From Rhyacichthys aspro (taxonomy: Eukaryota; Chordata; Actinopteri; Gobiiformes; Rhyacichthyidae): a DNA stretch of 64,000 nucleotides. The notes beneath the pieces were generated by a model that saw nothing but the letters and a program-made list of their open reading frames with translations, did not search any database and was not told the origin of the DNA. The position numbers and the translations under genes were made by a program. Below, in pieces: positions 1 to 12,400 of the stretch; the first letter of the stretch is position 1; the number at the start of each line of letters is the position of its first letter. The stretch covers positions 7,567,475 to 7,631,474 of the forward strand of contig CM072155.1 of assembly GCA_036850595.1 (NCBI GenBank). Direction: 5' to 3'.

Positions 1-175
1 GTGTAATAGCTGCTAATAAAGTATATATTTAGCGCTGAATATATCTTTTAACACAGAGAGACAGCACAAAAAAGAAAAGTATCAACAGAGAAAAGGAAGC
101 AACATAAAACGCCAATAAATACTGTCAATTCAATCATGTAACGCTTAACGAGGAGGAGATAATTGACGTCATGGT
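1..175. repeat. Dispersed repeat, copy A (partial, cut by window edge)
   Basis: This stretch shares diverged blocks with 29870-30137. Both contain a run like ATAAATACTG followed shortly by TAACGAGG(A/C)GGAGA and a TTG, preceded by an A-rich stretch with AGAAAAGT and AGAGAAAA. I do not recognise the family and see no coding sequence. It may be one end of a non-autonomous transposon whose other blocks are seen in copies B and C. Confidence 0.4.
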
Positions 176-3100
176 ATTCACTAACTTTCTTGAAATAAAA
201 AGTTATCTCTTATGTGGACACACAGTATATGTAAAATTGACAGTGAAGGGAGTTAAAAGATCCTTCTGTTCATTTTTTTTCTCCTGGAGAGCTCTCTGTT
301 AAAAGAAGCTTGAGTTGAAGAGCTGTAGGGAATTGAGAAGAGAGAGTTTCCTGGAGATAAAGAATATAGGCTACATGCATTGAATCTGTACTCTTTGATT
401 TGCCACTTATGCTAATGCTATCCTTAAGCTAACACACTTTCTCGGAGTTCAAAGACCTTCAAATTTTAACTGGTCGACCAGCTCTAGTTTAAGTGACATG
501 GTAGAATGTCAGTGCCTTTTTTATTTTTTAATTTAAAACCAATTTAAGCCGAGAGTAATGTTAGCATGCTAGGTCACTATTCATTTATGCTTACCACAAC
601 AATTACATTTGATTGAATTGCTCTATACATGACATTTACGTGTGGTCAAGTTTAAAGTAATATTGTGGGATTTTAAAACATAAGTTGAATGTCATACAGG
701 CACACAGTGTACTTTAGTTTGTCCCACAGCTTTAGCCTATGTCTCCAAATCACAGTATTGATAGCTGTAATTGTGTGCTGCTCTAACAGTGGATGCTTAA
801 GAGTCCTGTCCTGTACCTGACAGAGGATTAGACTGTGGACACCGGTGATAACGGCCAAATGATCCCCAGGTCCAGACGCTTCTTATCAAATCCATTCTGT
901 CCTGTCTGTGTTCTTGTGTGGTTGCATGCGTTTATTTTCAAAGAACGCCATTGTTCCTCCTCTGTCGCCCTATCTCCGTTGAATCAATGCACAGTGTAAT
1001 ACACACTGAAAAGATAATTGCCGACAGTCGCCTGCAGAGTTTCTTTTTCTCTTTGGAAGATGAACACTGCAGATCAGTGGCAATTTAGATAAAGAAAGCT
1101 TTAGGGAAGGAGAGAATGGCTTTGCATACATCTGCAGTGTTCTGTAGGTACAAGCAATGTTAGACAAACACTGTCCAAGTAAGTCAGTGCAAATGGATTC
1201 AACTTTTCTCCCTGCATATAATGATAATAATACTTTTAACTAATAATTATCCTTTATTATCTCTTTATTAACCCTGTAGGGAAATTCATTGTCAGCATGT
1301 TTTTTTTTTATCTTGGTGTGGGAAACTGGAGTACCCGGAGAAATCCCATGCCATGCAAACTCCACACAGAAAGGTTGTTGAACCAGGTCGTGTAAGTGAA
1401 GTTAGGAAAGCTTGGTCAAGATCTTGAACTAATCTGACTGGTATTCTTTGTGTAAACTAAATAGAAATATGCAATGGTCTCACATAATAACAATCATAAG
1501 TCTTTGTTCTAGACTAAGACAAGAGCTGATGGAAACCTGGCAGTATTTCGCTAAAAAAATGGCAGAAAACATGTTGAAAAGAATTTAGGTAGTTACTACT
1601 TGTAAAGACACATTCTAATCATTTTTTTCCCCAATATGGCTGACCTCAGATGTACTTGAAAAGTACACATTATGCACTGCACAAAGCGATGCTTACTGTT
1701 TTATTACTGCAGTGAATGGTCACCCAACACCACATTGCTGGTCTATATTCAGCACATATATGAAAAAAAGCCTTGTTATCTCCAACAGTTCGATTCCAGT
1801 CCAGTAATGTAATATCTTCTCCCCACTCAAGTGTTTTTATATTTGTATCACATCTTCACATTGTGTATCTTCACATAGCCCAAAAGCACAGGAGGCTCAG
1901 GTTTCTTGAAATGCAAGTGCATTCTTCTCTAAGCCGTGCTCCTCCTCAGCCTGGCCTGTTTGGCACCCTCTGTTGTGCATATAAACACTCACACGGATGA
2001 ACATATTCACACACTCTAGCAGCTGTTGCAGATAAGTGTTGTGCTGCCCGGTTAAGTTTCGCACACCTACAGAAGACATCAGGTTGATGACACTTCTCAC
2101 CAGGGAAACCCCACATTCACACTGGGCACTGCTCTCTTAAAAGGCCTGTCAGGTCGAGCACAAGCAAAAAGACCCACGAGACGCAATTAATACTGTCAAG
2201 CTCAAGGTTATCTCACCTACCACTAGCTTAGCACACTGGGCAAGCAGCTATAGATGAATGTACCCAGTTCATGTCTGTCACTGACCAGACCACTTCACCT
2301 GTCTACATTTAAACAGATCAAAACAAACATTTCAACAATGTCTTATTATTAGAACATTATACTATGTCATTGATATAGATGTCATGGAGAGACATGTATG
2401 TATCAGTATGATATGAATTAAAAGCATCTGTTCATATATTATATATTTGTAAGACGGTACACTTTTGTTCAGAGCATTATAGTGAGTGTTAGCTCTAGAT
2501 ACAGATGAATGCTTAGGACCTTCTTTTTTGTGTTATGTTAGTGTATAGTATGTGTGGTGCAACTTTTGCAAAAGGCTGTAAAACAAAGTTTTCAAAGAAA
2601 ATCCTTTTGTGTGTAAAAAGAATCTCAGCAACACCAATGTGTCCTTTTTAGTGCCCAGATGCCATAGTATTTCTGTATTTAGCACCAGTGGCACTAAAAT
2701 ATTACTTTAAAATACAGTATATGGCTGTAGACTGGTAGGTATAAGACCCATCAGATTTTGCCATAAATCCCCATGTGTCAGAGTTACAACAAGGAAATGT
2801 GTGGCTTAAAGTAAAGCATTGTGACATTCAGCTGTAAAAGCTCCTTTGCACGACTCTGCAGAGACACAAGGAGGTTGGCACAAACACTAATGGTCTTTGT
2901 GCTTCTTTTCAATACATAAATGTGGCTTACTTTATACAGTTCCAGTGGCAGAACACTGACTGAGATATCTGGCTAAATCAATCTTATCCTCCTCATTTCA
3001 CGGTGAATTGTTTCTTTTCCCTGAAGATACCTTTGTGCTAAAGGTCATAGCGGGAGCTGGGGCCATATAATGATAAAAGATTGGATGTGAGGCCACACAA

Positions 3101-4689
3101 GTTAAGCACGCTTCAGTATTGATCTGTATGTGTAGGACTATTTTAGTGAAGTAGATAACAGCATACCTCTCCACAAGCTCATGCATCACTGCAGTGTGGC
3201 ACCAAAAGGACACTACACTCTCCTTACACAAGTTCTGCATTCAGATTAAGTTTGTGAGTGTGAGAAAAAGATTTTGGGAAAGATCCAAAATTGTCTTGGT
3301 GCAAGTTTGCGCTCTCTATATCACTCTCTGGCGATTTTTACTGAAAGACTTGTCAGTGCGTGTAAATAAATATTCTAACCTAAACTGTCGACAACAAGGG
3401 CATCTCCTCGAAGGCTTTAAATTTATGTTAGAACTCATTATATCTAAGTTTAGTCCTGTAGCTGTGATTATTACATTAGACTGGAGCGTGCGCAATTTAG
3501 GTAAGTGTTCTTGGACACGAGCTGCAGTCAAATGAAAGGACTCATGTAGTTTGTGTAAACAATGCCCTTCAGCGCAATGCAGGAAAAGCCTATAGAATAA
3601 ATGATTTGTAACACAGGCTCCTCAGACAGTATTTCCAACTGTGAGAAGGACAGAGCTATGATACTCACCAGCTCAGCATTATTCACCGAAGCTTTGTCAC
3701 AGTAACGTCTGCAATTACACTGTGACCTTTTTAACCGTCACGTCATAGATGTCACAACAACAACGCTATCATTAGACATCACTGTTTTAAATATCTTCAA
3801 CTATCGAGCTATGACTCTGTGTGTGTTGACTTCCCCATCTTTCATAGGACATCCTTTAAGTGCACATCTTGGTGGTGTGTCAGTTAGATTGCTGCATTAA
3901 CTTCACTATAGATTTTTGCCAACCTCTAAATGAACTGTCACTCGTCGCTTTGCCACAATCAAGTCTAAACAACATCTGTCGTGAGCAGACCCCGACGCGC
4001 AACCTGAGATCAGAGCCGTGCGTTCTCTAATCTCCATGTCACTCGCTTCCTAGACGCCTGTTTTAATGCCTCACTTCGACAGTCCGCCGTCTTATATTTA
4101 TTTGCAACGACCGCAGAAAAGAGGACGGCATCAGTCAAAGTTGTGGAAAGGTGACAGTGTCATAAAACGGCTCACAAACAAACAGTAAAAGGCTTGTTAA
4201 GTGCTGGGTTGGCCTTTCATCGGACGTTCTGAGTGGACAAGGGCTGGCAGACGGACTTCTCCTGCGGTATTTCAGACGCAGCCCAAGCCTCAGATGGCCC
4301 GTTCAATCTGGCCAACGACTCTGTGTTTATCTATAACCGCACTGTGATATCACCCGGAAAACACTGTTATGCACACCATGCTGCTCTTCTTCTTCGGTGT
4401 CGCTCTCACAGGAGGTCCATTTGTATTATTTTTCTTCGTTTCCACCGCTTTTGCGTCGACAGCCCTCCTCGGCAGTCGTTAATTCAGTCTGTCACTCGTC
4501 AGCTCCTCAGATGTCACGCTTTCCTGCTTCATTTCTGAAGTGTCACCGGTGTAACGCGAGAATGTCTGTCGCGGCGCTCTCCGACGACCTTGTTCTTAAC
4601 ATTGTGCCCTCTCTGTCCTTCTGCTTGTCTACTCTTTCTCTTCCCTCTTTCCTATCCTTCTCCTTCTTTACTCTCTTCTAACAGCAAAG
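176..4689. other. Non-coding upstream region of the parvalbumin gene
   Basis: I see no convincing gene here. Short open frames exist but lack family resemblance, splice structure or base-composition support. The stretch directly before the parvalbumin start (about 4000-4680) is less AT-rich than the rest and pyrimidine-rich just before the coding exon (4600-4680, ending CTAACAG). That suggests a 3' splice site at about 4683, so the transcript probably has a non-coding first exon somewhere in this region. I could not place that exon or the promoter with confidence. Confidence 0.5.
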
Positions 4690-6972
4690 ATGGCAATGAG
4701 CGGCATCCTCAGCAACGACGACATCAAGAAGGCCTTAGATGCATTTGCAGGTAAAGTTTCTCTCTGTAAAGTTACGGGAAAACCAGCCAATCTCCGACAA
4801 TACACTTACAATAAACTAAAAAGAGTAGAGACAGTTGGATTATAATCAAATTCATGTTACCGTCTCCAGCCTCCACATATTTCCCAACATTTTATCGGTT
4901 TACATGGTTAATAGAAACAGACAGTTCCATACACTGTCGAAAACATTTGAAATTTCAGGGCAGTGAATGTAATAATGTCCACTGTTTTTGCTCATACACA
5001 ACAGCATGTCCCTCCAGGGCTACCATAGTCGTTCACATACTCCAAACAAGGTGTGTTAGGTGTGGAATTGCTGCACTTTTGCCATTAAATGTCACCAACA
5101 AGGCCACACACTACACCTTTAAATGAAGTTATAAACACTGAATCCATAATACCTATGATTCACCTAAAAATGATCATCTTTGTCGCAATTTTGAGTAAAT
5201 TTTAAAGAGTGCAGCCTGGATCCTCTGGCAGTCACATGTTCTCATTGTGGGACCACTGTGTCTCACTGCAATAAGACTGTCTTATTCCAATTAACTGACT
5301 GCCTTTAGGGCTCATCTTGTCTCTGTCTATTAGATTAGTGTTACTTTTTTCAGTGTCACTACTTCAACATACTTTGTATTGTTTTGTCATTTGTGTTTTG
5401 TGCGCAGTTGCCGAATCGTTTGACGTCAAGAAATTTTTTGAGCTAGTGGGTCTTAAGTCCAAGTCTGCTGACGATGTGAAGAAGGTGTTTACGGTGCTGG
5501 ACGCAGACAATAGTGGCTTCATCGAGGAAGAGGAGCTTAAGTACGCCACCTTCTCTTCTCCACAACAACCTCATGAAACGTCAGCCGGCTCTAAAATACA
5601 TCAACTTTGTCTTTTTTTTTTTCTCTTTGTCTATAGATTCGTCTTGAAGGGTTTCTCCAAAGATGGCAGGGACCTGACAGACAAAGAAACCAAAGCATTT
5701 TTACAAGCAGCCGACAAGGACGGAGACGGCAAGATAGGAGTCGATGGTAAACATCAGTGGACACCTCGAGTTCTCTCACTATGTACTTTTATACTGAGGC
5801 AGCGGATTAGAAGTGCATGACAGCTCTTAAATCCTTTGTTACACAGTGGCTGCAATGGATTATTAGTTATCCATAAAAAAACTGTCTGCCATTTAGAAAT
5901 GAAGAAATAATCTCTACAAAAACTAACTTCATTTAAAAACAAGCAACCCATCAGAGTAACAAACAACAACAACATTACATAAAGCCTATTTTAGACACAG
6001 GGTTACAATTAATGTGTCAGGATTCCAACCAACTGGAAGTCAATCAACAGTTTTGTGAGGTGAGGAATGGGTATGCCTGGCCAGGTTACTAAATTACATT
6101 TATAAGTTGAGTCATGCAATTATATCACACCAACAATTATATCCAGGTCAAAACAAGATACTTGATACATGGGAAGAGACAGCAGGCTACACTTTTAAAT
6201 TCTAAGCAAAGTTCAAGGTTGAACTGAAGATGAGAGACTGAGAAGTGATCCAAAGACATAGTTTAGAAGAAATGATGTTACTATTTTAATTGCCTTGTCT
6301 GATCATATAGCCTGTGTTTTGAGATACAGTACCAGAATTAGATTTGTTCCTTTAAGTATGTGTTGATACAATCATTCATATAATACATTTTAATGTCTTG
6401 CATCCAGAAATGGATATAGGTGATGTGTATACCATGGGTAAAAATGGAAAACATAGAAAAAAGAATTTAGAGTGATGTTTATACTTGAACATAAAACAAT
6501 CTATTCTAAATGTGGTATTTATTTGTAGTTAGGTCAGTTGGTAAAGAATCAGGTAGAAACAGACTGGAAGCGATGTTGAAAAGGTTTAGGGCTCCATTTT
6601 TGTTAGTGAAAGTGGTCAAAGCCATGGGACAAGAAACTTTGTTAATTGTGTAAATATTTCTTGGATGAGACCAAAATTTGGATGGTCATTAAAAGTCACC
6701 CAAGAGTTTCAATTTAGCCAAAGAAGTCAATTTATTGTATGTGTGAAATTTGTGTTTTTACTCCACAGTAGTTTTTTTTTAAATTTCTTCTAGCATTCAT
6801 TGCTTAAACTGACTGTACGGCACAGAAATGTGAAATGCTTCTATGTGTCAGAAAGCTATTCCACAGAACAATGTAGTCATTCTGCAGCAGAGTGAAAAAC
6901 AACTCCCATTTCCTGACATCTTTTTCCTCTTCTCTTGTCTTTGCAGAGTTTGCAGCTCTGGTGAAAGAATAA
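4690..6972 (+). CDS. pvalb: Parvalbumin, alpha-type (EF-hand calcium buffer)
   Basis: Small cytosolic protein that buffers calcium in fast muscle and some neurons. Coding exons are 4690-4750, 5408-5540, 5637-5746 and 6947-6972. All junctions are GT-AG and phases match, giving 109 residues, the usual family length. Three helix-loop-helix units are present: a non-binding AB unit, the CD loop with D52, D54, S56, F58, E60 and E63, and the EF loop with D91, D93, D95, K97 and E102. Both calcium sites therefore look intact. The start MAMSGILSNDDIKKAL and the stretch VLKGFSKDGRDLTDKETK resemble alpha-type (pvalb6/pvalb7-like) parvalbumins. F19 aligns with the Phe of human PVALB rather than the Cys typical of beta types. 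The ATG at 4690 lies just after a pyrimidine-rich splice acceptor, so the 5' UTR is probably split. Which teleost paralogue it is remains uncertain. Confidence 0.93.
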
Positions 6973-7410
6973 ATAGTCTCAGTCGCGGATGACTGTGTAG
7001 CTGTCCTAACCGCATCCTGAAGCCCTGTGGCCCTCCCCCCACTCCCCCCAACCCCATAATGCACCTGCCTCCTCCTCCTCCCTCACGCTCACGTAGTGTA
7101 CTGTAGTGCACTATAGAAACTAGTCCCAGCCCCTTACACTATTTATTTGACCCTTTTTATACAAACTGTTCTGTTTCAACCAACTGTAGAGCACTGGTAG
7201 ATGGTAGTTACTTAAGAGAAAGAACTCCTTCTGTCGATCCTGTTTCTTACCCTGTCTTACTTTCTTTTTTCTGCTTTGTTTATCTCTCTTTCTCCTTCTC
7301 TTCTGTCCCGCCTTGACTCCTTCCATCTTTCCTTCTCTCCTCTGGTAACGAGCTGTTGTAAAAACATACCAAACGAAGAAAGAGGTCAAGCTGTGAAAGA
7401 ATCAAATAAA
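6973..7410 (+). other. Parvalbumin 3' UTR with poly(A) signal
   Basis: The sequence after the TAA stop continues without another coding exon to an AATAAA hexamer at 7405-7410. This is the most likely end of the parvalbumin transcript, giving a 3' UTR of about 440-460 nt. The mRNA end itself is inferred. Confidence 0.6.
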
Positions 7411-8639
7411 ATGAAGTCAACAAAACCGTCTTTGTAACATCTCTTCTTTTATCCTACTCTCTTACATTGTTTCTGCTTCTCCTCATCAGTAACTGTTTCC
7501 TCTGGATAAAAACCAACTCCAGTGTCTGTAGTTCATATTTAAATGAGTGTGTACGTGATTCCACTTGACTGTACTCCGAAGCAGCGTGCCAGTTTAAGAG
7601 AATCACGCTGTCGAGCCATTAGCAGAATTGGATTCACACTGAGGTTCAATTTGGGTTAAGTATCCCCGATGGAGGAAGCGAACAGGCAGTGCGGGAATTC
7701 TGACTGTCTTTAGTAGGCCATTTTACTGCCTGAGCACACACGGATTTGAGATTTAGAGTCTATCACACACCCGTACAGCGACATGTCATGGGCGAGCTGC
7801 TACTTAACCCAGAAGATTAGCAGAGAACGGTCACTGAAGTCAAAGCATTTATTTAAAAAAAAAATGTTAGAAAATTTCCTGATTAGAGCCACATTTACAA
7901 TCTGCAATAACATTTCATTATGAGTTACTGTAAACTGTATGATTGATGTTTTAATTTACACATCGCCTGCATATATTATACTATTATACATTTTGGTGAT
8001 GAAACGGTACCATTAGAATAGTTCTACATAATACATGAACATAAAGACAGAGCATTTATCTTCCTCATATTGCCTCAGACATTTTCGACTATTTTTACAA
8101 AACTGCATAATTCGCCTGAGGTTAGATCATCATTTACCAGAAGCCATTTCCCAAACTACATCAGTAATACAATTAATATTAAGTGAGGACATGGGCAATG
8201 ATTCACTAAAATACATTATAAAAAAAACTAATGATAAAAACATCAAGAAGGCATCTACACAGACAAGACAGGAAATGACATCACACTTTCTTACCTGAGC
8301 AGTACACAATGGATTTTGAGAAAGGCACTGTAAATTATAGTATAATAAAGATTATTGCACATTAGATTAAGGTTGTATTTCTTGTGCATCCAGACTGTAT
8401 AAAAAGATGGATGCAGTCTTCACTCCCCATGGGTAAAGTCTCTCCTTTTACCCTCTAGGGGCAATATGATGAATTATGCACACTCCATAAAAAAGTATCA
8501 CTTCTGCAATAAGTTCATAAACATTGGCTTGTGAGCCCTTGCAGCTGGAGTTTTGTTATCTCAGCATTAATTTAAATACTTCCTATCTGGTTAATGTTTT
8601 GGGGATGCAGTGATTGAGATTCTAGCAGGTGAGAAAGTA
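7411..8639. other. Intergenic, no gene seen
   Basis: AT-rich sequence between the parvalbumin 3' end and dispersed repeat copy B. I see no exon, RNA gene or recognised element. Confidence 0.5.
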
Positions 8640-9080
8640 AAGTACAATGACGGTGAGCTTTGGCCAATCACATGCTTGAATAAAAAGGGATAATTCCTAT
8701 TAGGGTCTTTTAAATGTTTTATTGTTGATAACTTGTGAATGTTTAGTGTATCTTGTAACTGTTATCACACCCCATTTTCCATGTATTTATTTTATTTTAT
8801 TTTATTAAAGGGACAACAGGTGGAAATTAGCAACTGAGCTAGAACCTGGCACAAAACATATTTTATTTGTATGAGGTTAATGTTATTAATTGTGCATTCT
8901 CCCTGTTTCAATAAAATAAATTATTAGAATAATTTAGGCTCCCATTGGCTTGCTGGTCTAAACTGCTTAGGTACATTGAATCAATGGCGGTGAAAAAAAA
9001 AAATCCTACAGGGAAAGTGGCTATTCCAGCACTGGCTATGACTGCAAAAAAAAGAAAAACAGAAATATAGAAAAATGAGG
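8640..9080. repeat. Dispersed repeat, copy B
   Basis: Shares blocks in the same order with 29870-30090: AGCTTTGGCCAATCAC, then ACATTGAATCAATGGC, then GGCTATTCCAGC, then an A-rich tail with CAGAAAT and ATAGA. Copy B carries roughly 200 extra bases between the first two blocks. It shows no coding capacity. The blocks suggest an old interspersed element, probably non-autonomous; I cannot name the family. Confidence 0.6.
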
Positions 9081-9119
9081 TTTAAGGTGGGTTTGGAGTG
9101 AAGTATTTTTGATGGTGAA

Positions 9120-9487
9120 TTTATTCAGTTTTTAATAAAGTAAAAACAGACAAGTTGCTATATGGAAGGGCAGGATTGTAGCGTCAGGTCTTATTGCTTT
9201 TAAGAAAAACATAAGCAGGGATCAATTAAAAGGGTTTGTGTAGCTTTTACAATTCAGTTTTGCACAAGAAAAGGAACTATGTAACGTCATCCACCTTCCT
9301 ACACAGTCTACACTGAATACTTCTTTGTACCTACTTGATTAGAACATAATAATGGTTTATCCAGACAGAGATGGGACATTATGGCATAGTAATTGTCGAA
9401 CATTGTGACTAATAATGACAACATTTGAAGGTCTTGTTTTACACGACTCAAACTTTTCAAAGGATAAAGACAGGAGGGGTTTCAGTG
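9120..9487 (-). other. baiap2l2 3' UTR
   Basis: On the minus strand an AATAAA hexamer (TTTATT on plus, 9120-9125) lies about 365 nt past the baiap2l2 stop. This is the nearest good poly(A) signal, so the stretch is read as the 3' UTR. It is inferred from position only. Confidence 0.45.
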
Positions 9488-12400
9488 TCAGCGTCTGAGT
9501 TTTGGGGCTGATCTGTCATTGGTCGACGTGGGTTTCAGCTTCACTGTTGCAAATGGGTTGGTACCCCTTTAACAAAAAGAAGAAAATAGAGAAATGAACG
9601 CTGAGGCAATAAAAAGACAAAATACTAGAGAGTAATATTACATAATGCTCTTGAACGTACAGGTTATACCAACAGGAGGACTGAGAAGAGCATTTCAATC
9701 TCTACTGCGTGACATGATAGTGTTATAGCCTATAAGCCATTGTTTCTAAATGGCTGCAGCTAAAATGGTTTCCAACTGCTCTTGAAGCTAATGGAAGACA
9801 GGCCGCTCGGTGTCATTTAGATCACTGCCCTCATCTGCCGCTCTCCCATTTAATGGCTTTGTGATGTACTCCAAACAAATCATTAGTGTCTCCAAGAGCC
9901 AACACCTTCAGAGAATGAGCAGCGGCACTCGGCATTTTACAGTTCTCACCTGGGGAAGAGTTCAGGATGTGATCTTGGTGCTTGTATTCCCTGTAAAAAA
10001 TAGGAGTCAAGTAAGAGACAGGCCCAAAATGTAGACACATGCAGTAATGGAGTGTAAGCAGGCTCCAGCCCTTGACCCCTTTGCCCCGCTGCTTTCAGAC
10101 ATCTCTCCTGGAAGCTCCACAATGTGCTGAGACAGGGGAACTCACTTACTGTATATACACAAGCACAGAGTTAATGCTGTTGATGCAAACTCACAAGTTC
10201 AATAGAGGCGTGCAGGTAAACATATCGAAAATGTGCTCGAATTACTTGACATATTTGTGAGAGTCAACCCAGTATGCCTTTTGTTTTCATATTTATGGTC
10301 CATCACATGTTATACCTGGCCTTTCACATCAACAGCAAGTCTGGAATTAGCCATGAAAGGTTTTTTTCTGCTAATAGCCATATGTTAGTGTGTTTGGCAT
10401 AGCATCAAGACTGTTATAGAAAAGTACAAAAAATACAAAACATGTGCAATACTAAAGAAAGCACCAAGTGTTGCCTAAAGCGTGTTCTGGCAAAAATCAT
10501 AGTTGATAGAGTTGATGTAAAATACATACGTAGACACACTCCAAACCCAAACACAGCAATGCCTAAAAGCTAAGTACTCTATGTACAACATTCATCTGCA
10601 CATACAGTACAGTTTTTTTTGTTTTTTTACAGTTTTTATAAACAAAAGGCCACTCAAACCCACACAGTGTTCTTGCCTAAACACTATCAGCAGCTGGAGC
10701 TTCCTCCTTGCATCCACCAAAAAGAAGGCTGTGGTGTCATTGAGAACAAAACTTTGCCGCAATTTCCCTGCCAAATCAAATATTTACATAGACACTTATT
10801 TAACATATTTCAGTCCCTATCTATTCAGTTAATTGTAAGTGTCAATTTAGCCATGAAATACTGGCTGAAATTAACGATGTTGAAATACGACCATGTGGAG
10901 AACTGACGAAAAAAATTACCTTGTTTTCTGAAGTAGACTTTGTCTGGCTGTTACTGACTGGTTGTGACTGTGAGTGCTTATTGGATGATTGTGCTGGCGG
11001 TGGTGGAGGCGGAGGGGGCGGGGCTTGGCTGGTGGCGCTCCCCACTGGTTGGCTGAGCTGACTGGTCATGCTGCTTGTGCTCCGCAAAGTTGAGTTACTA
11101 AAAATTTTAACAAACAAAGCAGCAAACCATAACACACCTCAATACAGACATATGAGAGTGTATTGTACCACATTTGGTTGTGAGGAGATGTGTGTGTCCA
11201 CACTATGTTTTAGCTGTCAGCAGTGTCCCTTACAGCAATAGGTCACCCAAATACAAGTAATATTATTCAGAGCCTGACCTTCTTTTGAAACTGTTCCTTC
11301 AGAAAAAACAAGAGGGACCGCCGGAGGTGCAACTTAATGAAGTCTTCAGCTTTTGTGTAGTGGGTTAACGAATTATTAGTGAAGTAAGACATTTACCTGG
11401 AGTTGGCTGGTTTTGGAGGATCATCAATAGATTCCACATAAGAGGCCGGGAACCACCCCTGACTGAGAATACAATGAAAATGTGAATGATATCAACTGGA
11501 TAAACAGTAAGCATTTACTCATCACACACAAGAAAGTAGACAAGTCATATACACAAGTTTGAATTCAGTGTTTTAGTGATTTGAAAGTTCATTCAGTTAG
11601 ACAAAGAGTTAGAAGAAGTATTCTACTCTGGATCAGAAGAAGCATACAGGACTGTCAGTGAAGTATTGGACATAAACTTATAATAGCACCAATAACAGGT
11701 TCTTCACAGAGAAAAAATGTACTGCAACTGTAGTGTAACTCCCACAAAGTCATCTATGACATTACATTATGGGTGCACTCACACTGGCAGTTGTACTGTG
11801 CCCAGGCACATTTCACACCTTAAGGCATAGCACTTTAACCAATGTTAAAGTAGGGTCGAGGCACAGTATGATTGGGTGCATGAGTACACACACAGGTGAG
11901 TGGCATTAACATTTGCAGTTGTGCTGTTCATTGTACAGATGGACACCACACAATGACATAAAGCCCAATACTACAAAGCTAGTTGAACCTACCCCAGACA
12001 GTCTCTCTTTAGACAACCCCTAACACTCACAGTCGGGATAAGTGGTGTCACAAAGAGCAACTTGCTCAGTTAACCCTGGGTTCCTCTGTGGAGCTGAGAG
12101 CGTGTTCATGTGAAACAGGTCGAGTCGGCAAAAAAACGATTAATCACACATGGTTTTCCCCTCGTTCTCCTCCTCCTCACCGGCAACACATGTATCATCA
12201 GTGACTGGTCAGTGGACTTTTCAGCCTAAGTTTCCATACAGATCTACCCTGATAGAAAGTGAACCAGCTTCATCATACTGGAAACCCAGGGTTGAACCGA
12301 AGTTACCTCGCTAACCCCTAATCCATCTTCTTGTCTGCTTGTGAGCATTTGAGCACGAACCAGAATCAGGCAGAGGGAGCAATCAGACTCAGACATTATG

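Noticed and set aside
10984..11020. Proline-repeat tract as a stand-alone repeat
   Set aside because: It is the polyproline segment encoded by baiap2l2 exon 12, expected in this family.
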